Positions 41,736 to 50,584 of a stretch of DNA of 64,000 nucleotides are shown here, piece by piece. Both the position numbers and the translations under genes were made by a program. The notes beneath the pieces are model-generated. The model ran no database searches, was not told the origin of the DNA, and was given only the letters and a program-made list of their open reading frames with translations. Position 1 is the stretch's first letter, and every line of letters begins with the position of its first letter. This DNA is from Vescimonas fastidiosa (lineage in GTDB: Bacteria > Bacillota > Clostridia > Oscillospirales > Oscillospiraceae): NCBI RefSeq assembly GCF_018326305.1, contig NZ_AP023415.1:930001-994000 (forward strand), read 5' to 3'.

Positions 41736-42692
41736 TCAGCCGAAATATTTCTCCCGGAACGGCACCTGCTCCACCTGGAAGGTGCGGCCCCGGAGGTAAT
41801 TTAATATCCCTGCATCCGTAGGCAGGTCAAAGGTGAGCTGATAGGAATAAAGGGCCTGGCGGGTCTCCCCGTAGCCACGGTTTTTCTCTCCGTTTCCGTA
41901 CTTGCCGTCCCCCAGGAGCGGGCAGCCCAGGTCTGCCATGGTGGCGCGGATCTGATGGGTACGGCCCGTGAGCAGCTCCACCTCTACCAGAGCCAGCTCT
42001 CCCCGGCGCTGAAGGGTCTTATATCGGGTCACGGCGGTTTTGGCCCCGGACACAGGCTTATGAAACACAAATACCTGCTTTTTCTTCTCGTCCTTGCGCA
42101 GGAAGTTCTCCACCTCCCCCGCCGGTGGCCGGGGTGCGCCCAGGGTGATGCAGAGGTAACGCTTGGTCAGCTCGTGGTCACGGATTTTATCGTTGATGAT
42201 GCGCAGGGTCTCGGCATTTTTGGCGGCGATAACGATGCCGCCGGTATTGCGGTCGATGCGGTTGCACAGGGCCGGGGTAAAGGCGTTTTCCCACCGGGGA
42301 TTCCACTCCCGCTTTTGGTAGAGATATGCCTGAATGTGGTTTATAAGGGTGTTCACCTTCTCCGTTTCGTCCGCATGGACCACCAAGCCCGCTTTCTTAT
42401 TCAGCAGCATAAGGTTCTCGTCCTCATACACGATGTCAAGGCTTGGCTTAAAGAGGGTGAGGAACATATTTTCCTCCCGGGGCTGGTCGAAAAACTCATC
42501 ATTTATATACAGCTGCAGCACATCCCCCTGGCTCAGCCGCTGATCCCGGGCAGCCCGCTGACCGTTGACCTTGATGCGCTTTAAGCGGATGTATTTTTGC
42601 AGCAGGGCCGGGGGCAGCAGGGGCAGAGACTTCCCCACGAACCGATCCAGCCGCTGTCCGGCGTCATTTTTCCCCACGGTAAGCTCACGCAT
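41736..42692 (-). CDS. RluA-family pseudouridine synthase
   Basis: The 318-residue protein has an N-terminal S4 RNA-binding domain (about 10–70) and the RluA catalytic core with the N-R-I-D-R-N-T-G-G-I-V motif containing the catalytic Asp, and R-T-H-Q-I-R. It converts uridine to pseudouridine in rRNA or tRNA; the exact site (RluC/RluD class) cannot be told from sequence. It stands alone. Confidence 0.88.
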   Translation of the reverse strand: MRELTVGKNDAGQRLDRFVGKSLPLLPPALLQKYIRLKRIKVNGQRAARDQRLSQGDVLQLYINDEFFDQPREENMFLTLFKPSLDIVYEDENLMLLNKKAGLVVHADETEKVNTLINHIQAYLYQKREWNPRWENAFTPALCNRIDRNTGGIVIAAKNAETLRIINDKIRDHELTKRYLCITLGAPRPPAGEVENFLRKDEKKKQVFVFHKPVSGAKTAVTRYKTLQRRGELALVEVELLTGRTHQIRATMADLGCPLLGDGKYGNGEKNRGYGETRQALYSYQLTFDLPTDAGILNYLRGRTFQVEQVPFREKYFG

Positions 42693-42767
42693 TTGATCTC
42701 CCCCTCCGGCAGTATAGGGTTATTGTAGCGGATTTTTGAAAAAAGTCAATTTTTTAGCAGAAAATGT

Positions 42768-42796
42768 TTGACAAGCCGACTTTCTTCCTCTATAAT
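42768..42796 (+). promoter_or_regulatory. Consensus promoter of yceD–rpmF
   Basis: TTGACA (42768–42773) and TATAAT (42791–42796) match the vegetative consensus exactly with a 17-base spacer, fitting a ribosomal protein operon. Confidence 0.9.
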
Positions 42797-42823
42797 ACAA
42801 TTCGTGTCATTGTGAGGTGTGCC

Positions 42824-43327
42824 ATGCGTTTGAATGTAAACAGAGTACTGCATACCCCGGATGCCGGTGAGAATTTCCACTTTGAGATGGACCTTCAGGA
42901 CCTGGAATTCGGCGGAGAAAAGCCTGTTATAAACCCGGTTGTTGTGGACGGTCGGGTGCAGAACAAGGCCGGCGTGCTGCTGCTGGAGCTTCAGACATCC
43001 ACAACGCTTCGTTGCCGGTGCAGCCGGTGCCTGGAGCGCTTCGACCTGCCGAAAACCACAGACTATTCCTGTGTTTTGGCGGAGGAAAAGCAATTTGAGG
43101 ACAGTGACGACATCGTTCTTCTGGACCACGACGAGGTGGATCTGGACGACCTTGCCCGAACGGCGTTTATCCTTGACATGGACACAGTCGTTTTGTGTTC
43201 CCCCCACTGCAAGGGCCTGTGTCCCGGCTGCGGTGCGAACCTTAACCGGGAGACCTGCCGCTGCAAAAAGCAGGTAGACCCCCGGCTGGCCGCTTTGGCA
43301 AAGCTCCTGCCCCGGGAGGACGCATAA
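42824..43327 (+). CDS. yceD: YceD family protein (DUF177)
   Basis: I start at ATG 42824 with TGTGAGGTGTGCC upstream. The 167-residue protein has the YceD pattern: cysteines in C-R-C-S-R-C-L-E-R-F, the acidic D-D-I-V-L-L-D-H-D-E-V-D-L, and C-terminal C-P-G-C-G. It is a conserved partner gene of rpmF; in E. coli and plants relatives are linked to 23S rRNA processing. Confidence 0.88.
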   Translation: MRLNVNRVLHTPDAGENFHFEMDLQDLEFGGEKPVINPVVVDGRVQNKAGVLLLELQTSTTLRCRCSRCLERFDLPKTTDYSCVLAEEKQFEDSDDIVLLDHDEVDLDDLARTAFILDMDTVVLCSPHCKGLCPGCGANLNRETCRCKKQVDPRLAALAKLLPREDA

Positions 43328-43380
43328 GCGCTATTAATAAATTCACTGCTCAGGCAGTATAAGACCAAGGAGGTGTCAAC

Positions 43381-43578
43381 ATGGCAGTACCTAAGGGAAA
43401 AGTTTCCAAGCAAAGACGCAATAAGAGACGCAGCTCCGTGTGGAAGCTGGCGGCTCCCGGTCTGGTGGCATGCCCCAAGTGCGGTGCGCTGCATCTGCCT
43501 CACAGAATGTGCCCGGAGTGCGGTACCTACAATGGCCGTGAGGTCAAGGTCGTCAAGTCCGTGGCTGCGGATAAGTAA
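43381..43578 (+). CDS. rpmF: 50S ribosomal protein L32
   Basis: The 65-residue protein has the L32 start MAVPKGKVSKQRRNKRRS and the zinc ribbon Cys31/34/44/47. AAGGAGGTGTCAAC precedes the ATG. All four cysteines are present, so this is the zinc-containing form. Confidence 0.97.
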   Translation: MAVPKGKVSKQRRNKRRSSVWKLAAPGLVACPKCGALHLPHRMCPECGTYNGREVKVVKSVAADK

Positions 43579-43594
43579 TTTTGTGTCCTTGCAG

Positions 43595-43625
43595 GAGGGA
43601 AGCGTGGCTTCCCTCTTGTTTTTTT
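43595..43625 (+). terminator. Terminator of yceD–rpmF
   Basis: GAGGGAAGC / GCTTCCCTC around GTG, followed by TTGTTTTTTT. Confidence 0.9.
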
Positions 43626-43748
43626 GCGTGAAAACGGCGGCGTGAGGGCACGCCGCCCTATGCATATATGCGGGCTGGTGCAAACGGGGCGTCGGGGAAA
43701 TCGGCGAAGCGCCGCCAGTGGCGGAAGAAGCGAGCCGATTTCCCCGCC

Positions 43749-43824
43749 CGCCGGGAGGGGCAGAGCCCCTCCCCTACGCATCCCTTGAACACTTCCGTAG
43801 GGGTGGACGCCTCTGTCCGCCCGC
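43749..43824. repeat. Pair of opposed REP-like palindromes
   Basis: A unit reading right to left (GAGGGGCAGAGCCCCTCCCCTACG, 43755–43778) faces one reading left to right (CGTAGGGGTGGACGCC … GTCCGCCCGCC, 43796–43824). Head-to-head REP pairs of this kind are what RAYT transposases mobilise in other bacteria. Confidence 0.6.
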
Positions 43825-43857
43825 CTGGGCTTGTACTGCACCTCTTGCAAATCCCTG

Positions 43858-43892
43858 TCATTGCGAGGGCGCACCGCGCCCGTGGCAATCCG
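43858..43892. repeat. CATTGCGAGG…GTGGCAATCCG repeat
   Basis: A short inverted repeat with ATTGC/GCAAT ends and a GGGCGC/GCGCCC core. Sequences of this form are scattered through many Firmicutes genomes. It is distinct from the GTAGGGGCG family. Confidence 0.5.
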
Positions 43893-44070
43893 TAATCCCC
43901 TACTCCCCCATTCCTATTTTTCATCCAATCCATAAAAATGATTCGTTTTACTTTTGCATCGGCATCGGTTATACTATTCTGCGGAAAATACTTGCGTCCC
44001 GGTGTAAAAGCGGCTATAATTGTATAGTTAATATGTGGCAGTATGCCGTTTTTTCGGGAGAGACACATCT

Positions 44071-45369
44071 ATGAGCACCATCATCACCTCCATAGACCCC
44101 GGCAGTCCCGCTATGCGAGCCGGTCTGCAGCCGGGGCAACAGCTTTTATCCATCAACGGTCACACCGTGGTGGATGTGCTGGACTACCGGTTCTATGGCT
44201 ACGACCCTGTAAGTCACCTATCCTTGAAAAATAAAGACGGCTCCACCCAAAAGCTGACCATCCATAAGGCTGAGGGGGAGGACCTGGGGCTGAATTTTGA
44301 TTCCTATCTCATGGATGAGATGCGCTCATGCGCCAATCACTGCATCTTCTGCTTTGTAGATCAGATGCCCCCGGGTATGCGCCAGACCTTATACTTTAAG
44401 GACGATGATGCCCGGCTCAGCTTCCTCCAGGGCAACTATATCACCCTCACCAATCTCACGGAGCGGGAGGCTCAGCGCATCATTGACCTGCGCATCAGCC
44501 CCATCAATGTCTCCGTTCACACCACGGACCCCCAGCTCCACTGTACCATGCTGGGAAACAAAAATGCTGTGCGCAGCCTGGACTATATCCGTGCCTTCTG
44601 TAAGGCGGGCATCGTGATGAACGGGCAGATCGTGGTCTGTCCCGGCTGGAACGACGGCGACCAGCTTCGCCGCACCCTCCGGGACCTGACGGAGATGGAG
44701 TTCTCCTCCTGCTCCTTGGTGCCCGTGGGCATCACCAAATACAGAAAGGGTCTGGCAAAGCTGAAGCCCGTGGACGCCCGGTGCGCCGGAGAAATTCTGG
44801 ACATTGCCGACCAATTCGGTCAGGAAAATCTGCGCCGCTTCGGCACACGGCGCTTCTTCTGTGCGGACGAGCTTTTTCTCCGGGCCGGGCGAGAGCTTCC
44901 CGGGGAGGACTACTACGAGGGCTACCGGCAGCTGGAGAACGGCGTGGGTATGCTCCGCTCCCTGGAGGGTGACCTGCTCCGAGCCCTGGACCTGATGGAT
45001 CAGCCCCCTGCCCCCTCCCCCTTCACCATTGCCACAGGCCGGGCCGCCGAGGGCTTTATGGGCCACCTGCTGACCCTGGTGCAGCAGCGCTTCCCCCAGG
45101 TACAGGGCAAAGTGGTGGGGATAGACAATGACTTTTTCGGCCACACCATTGATGTGGCGGGTCTTTTGACCGGGCAGGACCTGGCCGCCCAGCTGCAGGC
45201 CTGCAAGCCTCTGGGCCGGGTGCTGATCCCCCTGCATATGCTCCGGCATCAGGAGGATGTATTCCTGGACGACTGGACCGTCCCTCAGCTCTCGCAGGCG
45301 CTTAATGCGCCGGTGCAGGTGGTAGGCATTGACGGCTTCGACCTGTGCGATGCCATTTTCGGACTGTAA
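44071..45369 (+). CDS. DUF512 radical-SAM-like protein with PDZ domain
   Basis: I start at ATG 44071. The 432-residue protein has an N-terminal PDZ-like segment (G-S-P-A-M-R-A-G-L-Q-P-G), then Cys87/Cys91/Cys94 in C-A-N-H-C-I-F-C, the CxxxCxxC that binds a [4Fe-4S] cluster in radical SAM enzymes, and the C-terminal DUF512 region. This family commonly lies directly upstream of der, as here (12-base gap). Its reaction is not known. Confidence 0.88.
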   Translation: MSTIITSIDPGSPAMRAGLQPGQQLLSINGHTVVDVLDYRFYGYDPVSHLSLKNKDGSTQKLTIHKAEGEDLGLNFDSYLMDEMRSCANHCIFCFVDQMPPGMRQTLYFKDDDARLSFLQGNYITLTNLTEREAQRIIDLRISPINVSVHTTDPQLHCTMLGNKNAVRSLDYIRAFCKAGIVMNGQIVVCPGWNDGDQLRRTLRDLTEMEFSSCSLVPVGITKYRKGLAKLKPVDARCAGEILDIADQFGQENLRRFGTRRFFCADELFLRAGRELPGEDYYEGYRQLENGVGMLRSLEGDLLRALDLMDQPPAPSPFTIATGRAAEGFMGHLLTLVQQRFPQVQGKVVGIDNDFFGHTIDVAGLLTGQDLAAQLQACKPLGRVLIPLHMLRHQEDVFLDDWTVPQLSQALNAPVQVVGIDGFDLCDAIFGL

Positions 45370-45381
45370 GGAGGTAAACCT

Positions 45382-46710
45382 ATGGCAAAACCTATGATCG
45401 CTATTGTGGGCCGGCCCAATGTGGGCAAGTCCATGCTGTTTAATAAACTCATCGGCCGCCGGCTCTCCATTGTGGAGGACACCCCCGGCGTAACCCGGGA
45501 CCGCATCTACGGCGAAAGTGACTGGTGCGGCCGCAAATTCACCCTGGTGGATACCGGCGGTATTGAGCCCAATACCGACAATCAAATCCTGGCCTTCATG
45601 CGCCAGCAGGCCCAGATCGCCATTGATAATGCCACCGTTATCGTCCTGGTGGTAGATAGCAAGACCGGCATGACCGCCGCCGACCAGGAGGTAGCCGGAA
45701 TGCTCCAGCGCTCCAAAAAGCCCATTGTCCTGGCGGTGAACAAAATGGACGCCACAGGCCCCGTAGACCCTGAGTTTTATGAGTTCTACAACCTGGGCTT
45801 AGGCGACCCCATCGCCGTGTCCGCCATCCACGGCCATGGCACCGGTGACCTGCTGGACGCCTGCCTTCAATACTTCCCCCCCGAGGACGGGGCGGAGGAG
45901 GATGACGATGTGATCCAGGTGGCCATCATCGGCAAGCCCAATGTAGGCAAGTCCAGCCTTACCAACCGCATCTTGGGCCAGGAGCGGGTCATCGTCAGCA
46001 ATGTGGCGGGCACCACACGGGACGCCATCGACTCCTATTTTGAAAACGAGACCGGCAAATATAACTTCATTGACACCGCCGGTATGCGCAAAAAGTCCAA
46101 GGTGGACGACACCATCGAGAAGTACAGCGTCCTTCGGGCCACCATGGCCATTGAGCGCAGCGATGTGTGTCTGATCCTCATCGACGCCAATGACGGCGTC
46201 ACCGAGCAGGACACCAAGATCGCAGGTCTGGCTCATGAGGCCGGTAAGGCCTGCATCATCGTGGTAAACAAGTGGGACATGGTGGAAAAAGACGGTAAAA
46301 CCATGGACCGGATGCGCGAGGACATCCGCCGGGACCTGAGCTACATGACCTACGCCCCCATTCTGTTCATCTCCGCCCTCACGGGCCAGCGGGTAACGCG
46401 GCTGTTTGAGCTTATAAATTATGTGCATAACCAGGCCTCCACCCGCATCACCACGGGTATGCTCAACTCCGTCCTGGCCGATGCCCAGACCCGGGTGCAG
46501 CCCCCCACGGACAAGGGCCGCCGCCTGAAGATCTATTACATGACCCAGGTGGGTGTTAAGCCCCCCCATTTTGTGATCTTCTGCAACGATAAAAAGCTCT
46601 TCCACTTCTCTTACCAGCGCTATCTGGAAAACCAGATCCGCAGCGTGTTCGGCCTGGAGGGCACCCCCATCATTCTCTCCATTCGTCAGAAAGGAGACGA
46701 TGAAAATTAA
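45382..46710 (+). CDS. der: GTPase Der, ribosome assembly
   Basis: The 442-residue protein has two tandem G domains, each with P-loop (G-R-P-N-V-G-K-S near 9; G-K-P-N-V-G-K-S near 182), D-T-G-G / D-T-A-G and N-K-M-D / N-K-W-D, then a KH-like C-terminal domain. Der is needed for 50S maturation. AAGGAGGTAAACCT precedes the ATG. Confidence 0.97.
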   Translation: MAKPMIAIVGRPNVGKSMLFNKLIGRRLSIVEDTPGVTRDRIYGESDWCGRKFTLVDTGGIEPNTDNQILAFMRQQAQIAIDNATVIVLVVDSKTGMTAADQEVAGMLQRSKKPIVLAVNKMDATGPVDPEFYEFYNLGLGDPIAVSAIHGHGTGDLLDACLQYFPPEDGAEEDDDVIQVAIIGKPNVGKSSLTNRILGQERVIVSNVAGTTRDAIDSYFENETGKYNFIDTAGMRKKSKVDDTIEKYSVLRATMAIERSDVCLILIDANDGVTEQDTKIAGLAHEAGKACIIVVNKWDMVEKDGKTMDRMREDIRRDLSYMTYAPILFISALTGQRVTRLFELINYVHNQASTRITTGMLNSVLADAQTRVQPPTDKGRRLKIYYMTQVGVKPPHFVIFCNDKKLFHFSYQRYLENQIRSVFGLEGTPIILSIRQKGDDEN

Positions 46711-47365
46711 TATGTCCATCTACTTTGTAGTGGGGCTGACGCTGCTGGTTTCGTACCTGCTGGGCTGCTTCAACGGCTCGGTGGTCACCTCCCACTTCAT
46801 CATTCGGGACGATGTGCGCAAGCACGGCAGCGGCAATGCCGGACTCACCAATTTTTACCGCACCTATGGTGCCAAATACGCCCTCATCGTGATTTTCTGT
46901 GACATGGGCAAAACCGTCCTCTCCTGTCTCATCGGCGGCTATCTGATGCTCTGCACCAACGGCGGCTGGACCCTGGGGGTGCTGCTGGGCGGCATCGGCT
47001 GTGAGCTGGGGCATATGTTCCCGGCCTACTACGGTCTCAAGGGCGGCAAGGGTATCCTCTCCGGCGGTGTGCTGGTGTGGATGCTGGACTGGCGCATGGG
47101 CCTCATCGCCTGGGGTCTTTTCGTCCTTCTGTGGCTGCTGACCCGTTATGTATCCTTAGGCTCCATTGCGGCCACAGCCAGTATGCCGGTGTCAGCGTTT
47201 TTCGTCTTTCACCATGATCCGCTGCTGACCCTTCTGAGCGCGGTCGTGGCGGCGCTGGTCATCTACTGCCACAGAGAAAATATCCATCGTCTGCTCCACG
47301 GCACGGAGCACAAGTTCCGCTGGCATGTGAACCCCATAAATCCCGACGAAAGCGATTCGGAATAG
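46700..47365 (+). CDS. plsY: Glycerol-3-phosphate acyltransferase PlsY
   Basis: The 221-residue membrane protein has about five helices and the PlsY motifs S-Y-L-L-G-C-F-N-G-S, G-S-G-N-A-G-L-T-N and G-G-K-G near 113. It moves the acyl group from acyl phosphate to glycerol-3-phosphate. The ATG overlaps the end of der by 11 bases and uses AGAAAGGAG inside it. Confidence 0.93.
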   Translation: MKINMSIYFVVGLTLLVSYLLGCFNGSVVTSHFIIRDDVRKHGSGNAGLTNFYRTYGAKYALIVIFCDMGKTVLSCLIGGYLMLCTNGGWTLGVLLGGIGCELGHMFPAYYGLKGGKGILSGGVLVWMLDWRMGLIAWGLFVLLWLLTRYVSLGSIAATASMPVSAFFVFHHDPLLTLLSAVVAALVIYCHRENIHRLLHGTEHKFRWHVNPINPDESDSE

Positions 47366-47380
47366 AGAAAGGAAACAGCT

Positions 47381-48316
47381 ATGAAACACAACCAAGTTCG
47401 CCAGGTAGTGTTCCCCGTCATCACCGCTATGATCTGGGGTACCTCCTTCGTGGCCCAGAGCACCAGCACCGAGCATGTGGGGGCCTACACCTTCAATGCC
47501 GCCCGTTCCTTTGTGGGTTTTTTGGCCCTGCTGGTGGTCATTCAGATCTTTGACGCGGTAAACCGCCGCAAGCAGGCCTCCGCTTCTCCGTCCCAAGAGC
47601 AGTCCGCCCCTGCCGAAAGCCGCAAGACCCTGGTCATCGGCGGTATCTGCTGTGGCTTCGCTCTGGCCCTGGCCTGCAATTTGCAGCAGTTGGGCATGGT
47701 GGCCGGTGCCGGCGCCGGAAAGACCAGCTTTATCACCACCCTCTATGTGGTGCTGGTTCCCATCTGCGGGCTGTTTCTCAAGAAAAAAGTCTCTCCCGCT
47801 GTGTGGCTCAGTGTTCTGCTGGGCGTAGCGGGCCTGTACTGCCTGTGCATCAAGGACGGCTTCACCATCGCTCCCAGCGACCTTTTGGTGCTGCTATGTG
47901 CCTTTGGCTACACTCTGCACATTCTGGTTATTGACCACTTCACCCAAAAGGTGGACGGCATTAAAATGAGCTGCATTCAGTTCCTGACCTGTGCGGTGAT
48001 CTCCGCTGTTTTGATGCTCATTTTTGAGCATCCCACCTGGGCGGACATCACCCCCTGCATAGGTTCCATCCTGTATGTAGGCGTTTTCTCCAGCGGTGTG
48101 GCCTACACCCTGCAAATCCTGGCTCAAAAGGACTCCAACCCCACCATTGTGGCCCTCCTCCTGAGCCTGGAGAGCGTATTTGGAGCCGTGTCCGGCGCCA
48201 TCTTCCTGCACGAAACAATGACCGCTAAGGAGCTGATCGGCTGCGTACTGATGCTGATTGCCGTGGTGCTGGCTCAGATCCCGTTCCCTCTCAAGAAAAA
48301 AGCAAAAATCGCCTAA
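47381..48316 (+). CDS. EamA/DMT-family transporter
   Basis: The 311-residue protein has ten predicted membrane helices in two EamA repeats, with the typical M-I-W-G-T-S-F start and E-S-V-F-G-A-V-S-G in the second repeat. Substrate unknown; amino acids or metabolites are usual. It follows plsY by 15 bases with AGAAAGGAAACAGCT before the ATG. Confidence 0.88.
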   Translation: MKHNQVRQVVFPVITAMIWGTSFVAQSTSTEHVGAYTFNAARSFVGFLALLVVIQIFDAVNRRKQASASPSQEQSAPAESRKTLVIGGICCGFALALACNLQQLGMVAGAGAGKTSFITTLYVVLVPICGLFLKKKVSPAVWLSVLLGVAGLYCLCIKDGFTIAPSDLLVLLCAFGYTLHILVIDHFTQKVDGIKMSCIQFLTCAVISAVLMLIFEHPTWADITPCIGSILYVGVFSSGVAYTLQILAQKDSNPTIVALLLSLESVFGAVSGAIFLHETMTAKELIGCVLMLIAVVLAQIPFPLKKKAKIA

Positions 48317-48331
48317 AGGAGGCAATTTACT

Positions 48332-48580
48332 ATGACAGAAACCATTTTGAAAATTGATGGTATGATGTGTGGCATGTGCGAAAACCATGTGTGTGATACG
48401 ATCCGTAATCAGTTCACCGTAAAGAAGGTCAGCGCCTCCCACACCAAGGGCATCGCCACCATTATTTCCCCGGAGCCCCTGGATGAGGAAGCCCTCCGCA
48501 AGGCTATCGCCGAAACCGGGTACGAGCTGAAAAATGTGGAGTCCAAGCCCTACGAAAAGCGGGGCCTCTTCCACCGCTGA
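48332..48580 (+). CDS. Heavy-metal-associated (HMA) domain protein
   Basis: The 82-residue protein is a single ferredoxin-like HMA domain with metal-binding Cys13 and Cys16 in G-M-M-C-G-M-C. Such proteins carry copper(I) or other soft metals. No P-type ATPase is next to it, so its partner is elsewhere. It follows the DMT transporter by 15 bases. Confidence 0.85.
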   Translation: MTETILKIDGMMCGMCENHVCDTIRNQFTVKKVSASHTKGIATIISPEPLDEEALRKAIAETGYELKNVESKPYEKRGLFHR

Positions 48581-48590
48581 AAAAGCTTAA

Positions 48591-48632
48591 AAACAAGGAA
48601 CGGTCCATCCTGAAACCGTTCCTTGTTTTTTT
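48591..48632 (+). terminator. Terminator after HMA gene
   Basis: AAACAAGGAACGGT pairs with ACCGTTCCTTGTTT and runs into seven Ts. Confidence 0.92.
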
Positions 48633-48695
48633 GCCGCGCAGCACCCATCCATAGAGGGATTTTTGCCTAAGCCGCTGCCTATGAACAAATAGGAA

Positions 48696-48724
48696 ATGCG
48701 GTGAGACCCGGATCGTCTCACCGC
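48696..48724 (-). terminator. Hairpin after carboxypeptidase gene
   Basis: TGCGGTGAGAC / GTCTCACCGCA, 11 bp, seven-base loop. The T-tract on the minus strand is weak (ATTTCCTATTTG), so termination is likely but not certain. Confidence 0.6.
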
Positions 48725-48749
48725 ATAGGATGCGTGCTTTTTTAATGCT

Positions 48750-49580
48750 TTAATGGGCGGTGCGGCCCAGGTACTCCTCCAGGGTAATGCCCCGCTCATA
48801 GATCTCCTTAGCCACCTGGCAGCCTACATAGCGGTAGTGCCAGGGCTCATAGATGATGCCGGTAATGTCGGTGGTGCCGTTGGGATAGCGGAGAATAAAG
48901 CCGTAGCGCCAGCTATTGGCCATGAGCCACTGTTGGGTGGGCATACTCTCCTGGGACTCGTCCAGGTTCCAATTGTTGGTGTCGATGATGTCCACCGCCA
49001 GGCCCAGCTGATGCTCACTGGTGCCGGGAACAGCCACCTCTTTGGCAGCCAGCCGCCGGGCCTCCTCGTCGCCATAGCCCTGATTTTTGAAAGCGCTGAT
49101 CTGCCTGTCGAAATTTTCCTGTTGCATATCCCAGGTACGGTAAGACGAGCAAATGTAGGGGGAATAGCCCTGGGCGCGGCAGTCATCCATCATTTTTTGC
49201 AGCTGCGGATAGCAGCGCTTGTCTACGCCCCGTGTATTATCCAGCGGCTCAATATCCACGGAAAATCCTTCGGGCAGGGGATTCCAGGGATTCACCAGCA
49301 CCAGGTTCCATACGCCGTCAGTCTGTTCGCCCTCGGTATAGCTGCCCTGGGTGGGCGCAGGCTCCGGGTCAGGCTCCGGTTCCGGCTCGGGGGTAGGCTC
49401 CGGCTCCGGGGTAGGGGCGGGGGTAGGCTCCTCAATGTTGGGCTGATCAGAGATATCGGGTTTCTTGTCCTCGCCGCCGCGCAGTGCTAAAAACAGCACC
49501 AGGGCGATAACAACTACACCCAGGGCGATGCCGCCCAGCCAATAGGGATTTTTGTACCAAGGTGATTTTTGCATTTTCAT
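48750..49580 (-). CDS. D-alanyl-D-alanine carboxypeptidase, VanY/M15B type
   Basis: The 276-residue protein has one N-terminal membrane anchor (about 13–30), a long Pro-Glu linker (about 45–75) spanning the wall, and an M15B peptidase domain with S-S-Y-R-T-W, G-T-S-E-H-Q-L-G-L-A-V-D and E-P-W-H-Y-R-Y-V zinc and catalytic motifs. It trims the terminal D-Ala from peptidoglycan stems. No van resistance genes are nearby, so a housekeeping role is likely. Confidence 0.92.
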   Translation of the reverse strand: MKMQKSPWYKNPYWLGGIALGVVVIALVLFLALRGGEDKKPDISDQPNIEEPTPAPTPEPEPTPEPEPEPDPEPAPTQGSYTEGEQTDGVWNLVLVNPWNPLPEGFSVDIEPLDNTRGVDKRCYPQLQKMMDDCRAQGYSPYICSSYRTWDMQQENFDRQISAFKNQGYGDEEARRLAAKEVAVPGTSEHQLGLAVDIIDTNNWNLDESQESMPTQQWLMANSWRYGFILRYPNGTTDITGIIYEPWHYRYVGCQVAKEIYERGITLEEYLGRTAH

Positions 49581-49598
49581 TTTATTGCCTCCGCTTGC

Positions 49599-50513
49599 TC
49601 ACTGATGGAGCGTTTTGGGATAGACCCCGGCGTCGTGAAGCCGCTGCAGCTCCCGGGCGACGGCTTGGCGGTCCTCGTGATAGGTCATGCCGAACCAACG
49701 GTCAGCCGAGTGCAGCACCGAAACGGACAGCTTCTTTTCGGCAATGCGCTGGCCCACCAAATTGGGCAGCAAACACTCCGCCTTGCAGTTGTCCCCCGCC
49801 TCATAGCGCAGGAAGTCGTGGAAATAGGCCTCCAGCTCATCGAAAAACGACGGCATAAAGCCCCAAAAGTTCATGGATACCACCGTGTCCGGTGAAAGTG
49901 TACCCTCCACCTCGTCGACAATGGTGCCGTCGGGATCCAGCCGGATTTTCAGAGTCTCCTTTACGCCGGTCAGGTGGCCGTTTTCCACCTGGCAGACCCC
50001 TCGGGACACGGTGCCGTTGGCACTGACGGTATTTTTCAGCAGGTAGCCCACCATAGTGGCGCTCCCCTGCTCCGGCAGACGCTGCAGCTCCGCATACATA
50101 GCCCGGTAGGCATCCACGCCGTAGTAGTCGTCGGCATTAATGACACAGAAGGGCTCCTTCACATAGCTCCGGGCGCATAGAACAGCGTGGACCGTTCCAA
50201 AGGGCTTCTGCCGCTGGGGCGGGATGGTATAAAAGTCGGGCACACTGGTAAAATCCTGCACCGCGTAGCAGACCTCCACAGGGGAACCGTCGGCAGCGGT
50301 ACGGCGGGCAACATAGTCGCCGCAGATGCGGTGCATCAGATCCACCATGTCGGGCTTAATGATGAAAACCACCTTGGTAAAACCGGCTCGAATGGCGTCA
50401 TAAATGGAATACTCCATCAGGATCTCCCCGTCGGGGCCGACTCCGTCCACCTGCTTGTTGCCGCCGTAGCGGGAGCCGAGACCTGCCGCCATGATGACCA
50501 GCGCTGCTTTCAT
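49599..50513 (-). CDS. Nucleotidyltransferase family protein (sugar-1-P type)
   Basis: The 304-residue protein starts A-L-V-I-M-A-A-G-L-G-S-R-Y-G-G, the nucleotide-binding G-x-G-x-R loop, and contains F-C-V-I-N-A-D-D-Y-Y-G for metal binding. It would join a sugar-1-phosphate, or a choline-like phosphate, to an NTP. The C-terminal part (about 200–304) differs from RmlA/GalU, so the substrate is open. Confidence 0.8.
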   Translation of the reverse strand: MKAALVIMAAGLGSRYGGNKQVDGVGPDGEILMEYSIYDAIRAGFTKVVFIIKPDMVDLMHRICGDYVARRTAADGSPVEVCYAVQDFTSVPDFYTIPPQRQKPFGTVHAVLCARSYVKEPFCVINADDYYGVDAYRAMYAELQRLPEQGSATMVGYLLKNTVSANGTVSRGVCQVENGHLTGVKETLKIRLDPDGTIVDEVEGTLSPDTVVSMNFWGFMPSFFDELEAYFHDFLRYEAGDNCKAECLLPNLVGQRIAEKKLSVSVLHSADRWFGMTYHEDRQAVARELQRLHDAGVYPKTLHQ

Positions 50514-50584
50514 ATCCTGTGCCTCCTGTGTTTCTTTTGAATGATGCCATATATTATATCATATATGTGAGGTAATTACAAGTC

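Larger units (their letters stand above)
43626..44070. other. Gene-free repeat-bearing region
   Basis: No gene is supported. It holds a long imperfect palindrome at 43695–43745 (GGGGAAATCGGC … GCCGATTTCCCC), two opposed REP-like units and an ATTGC…GGCAAT repeat. A possible promoter (TATACTATT near 43970) precedes the DUF512 gene. Confidence 0.5.
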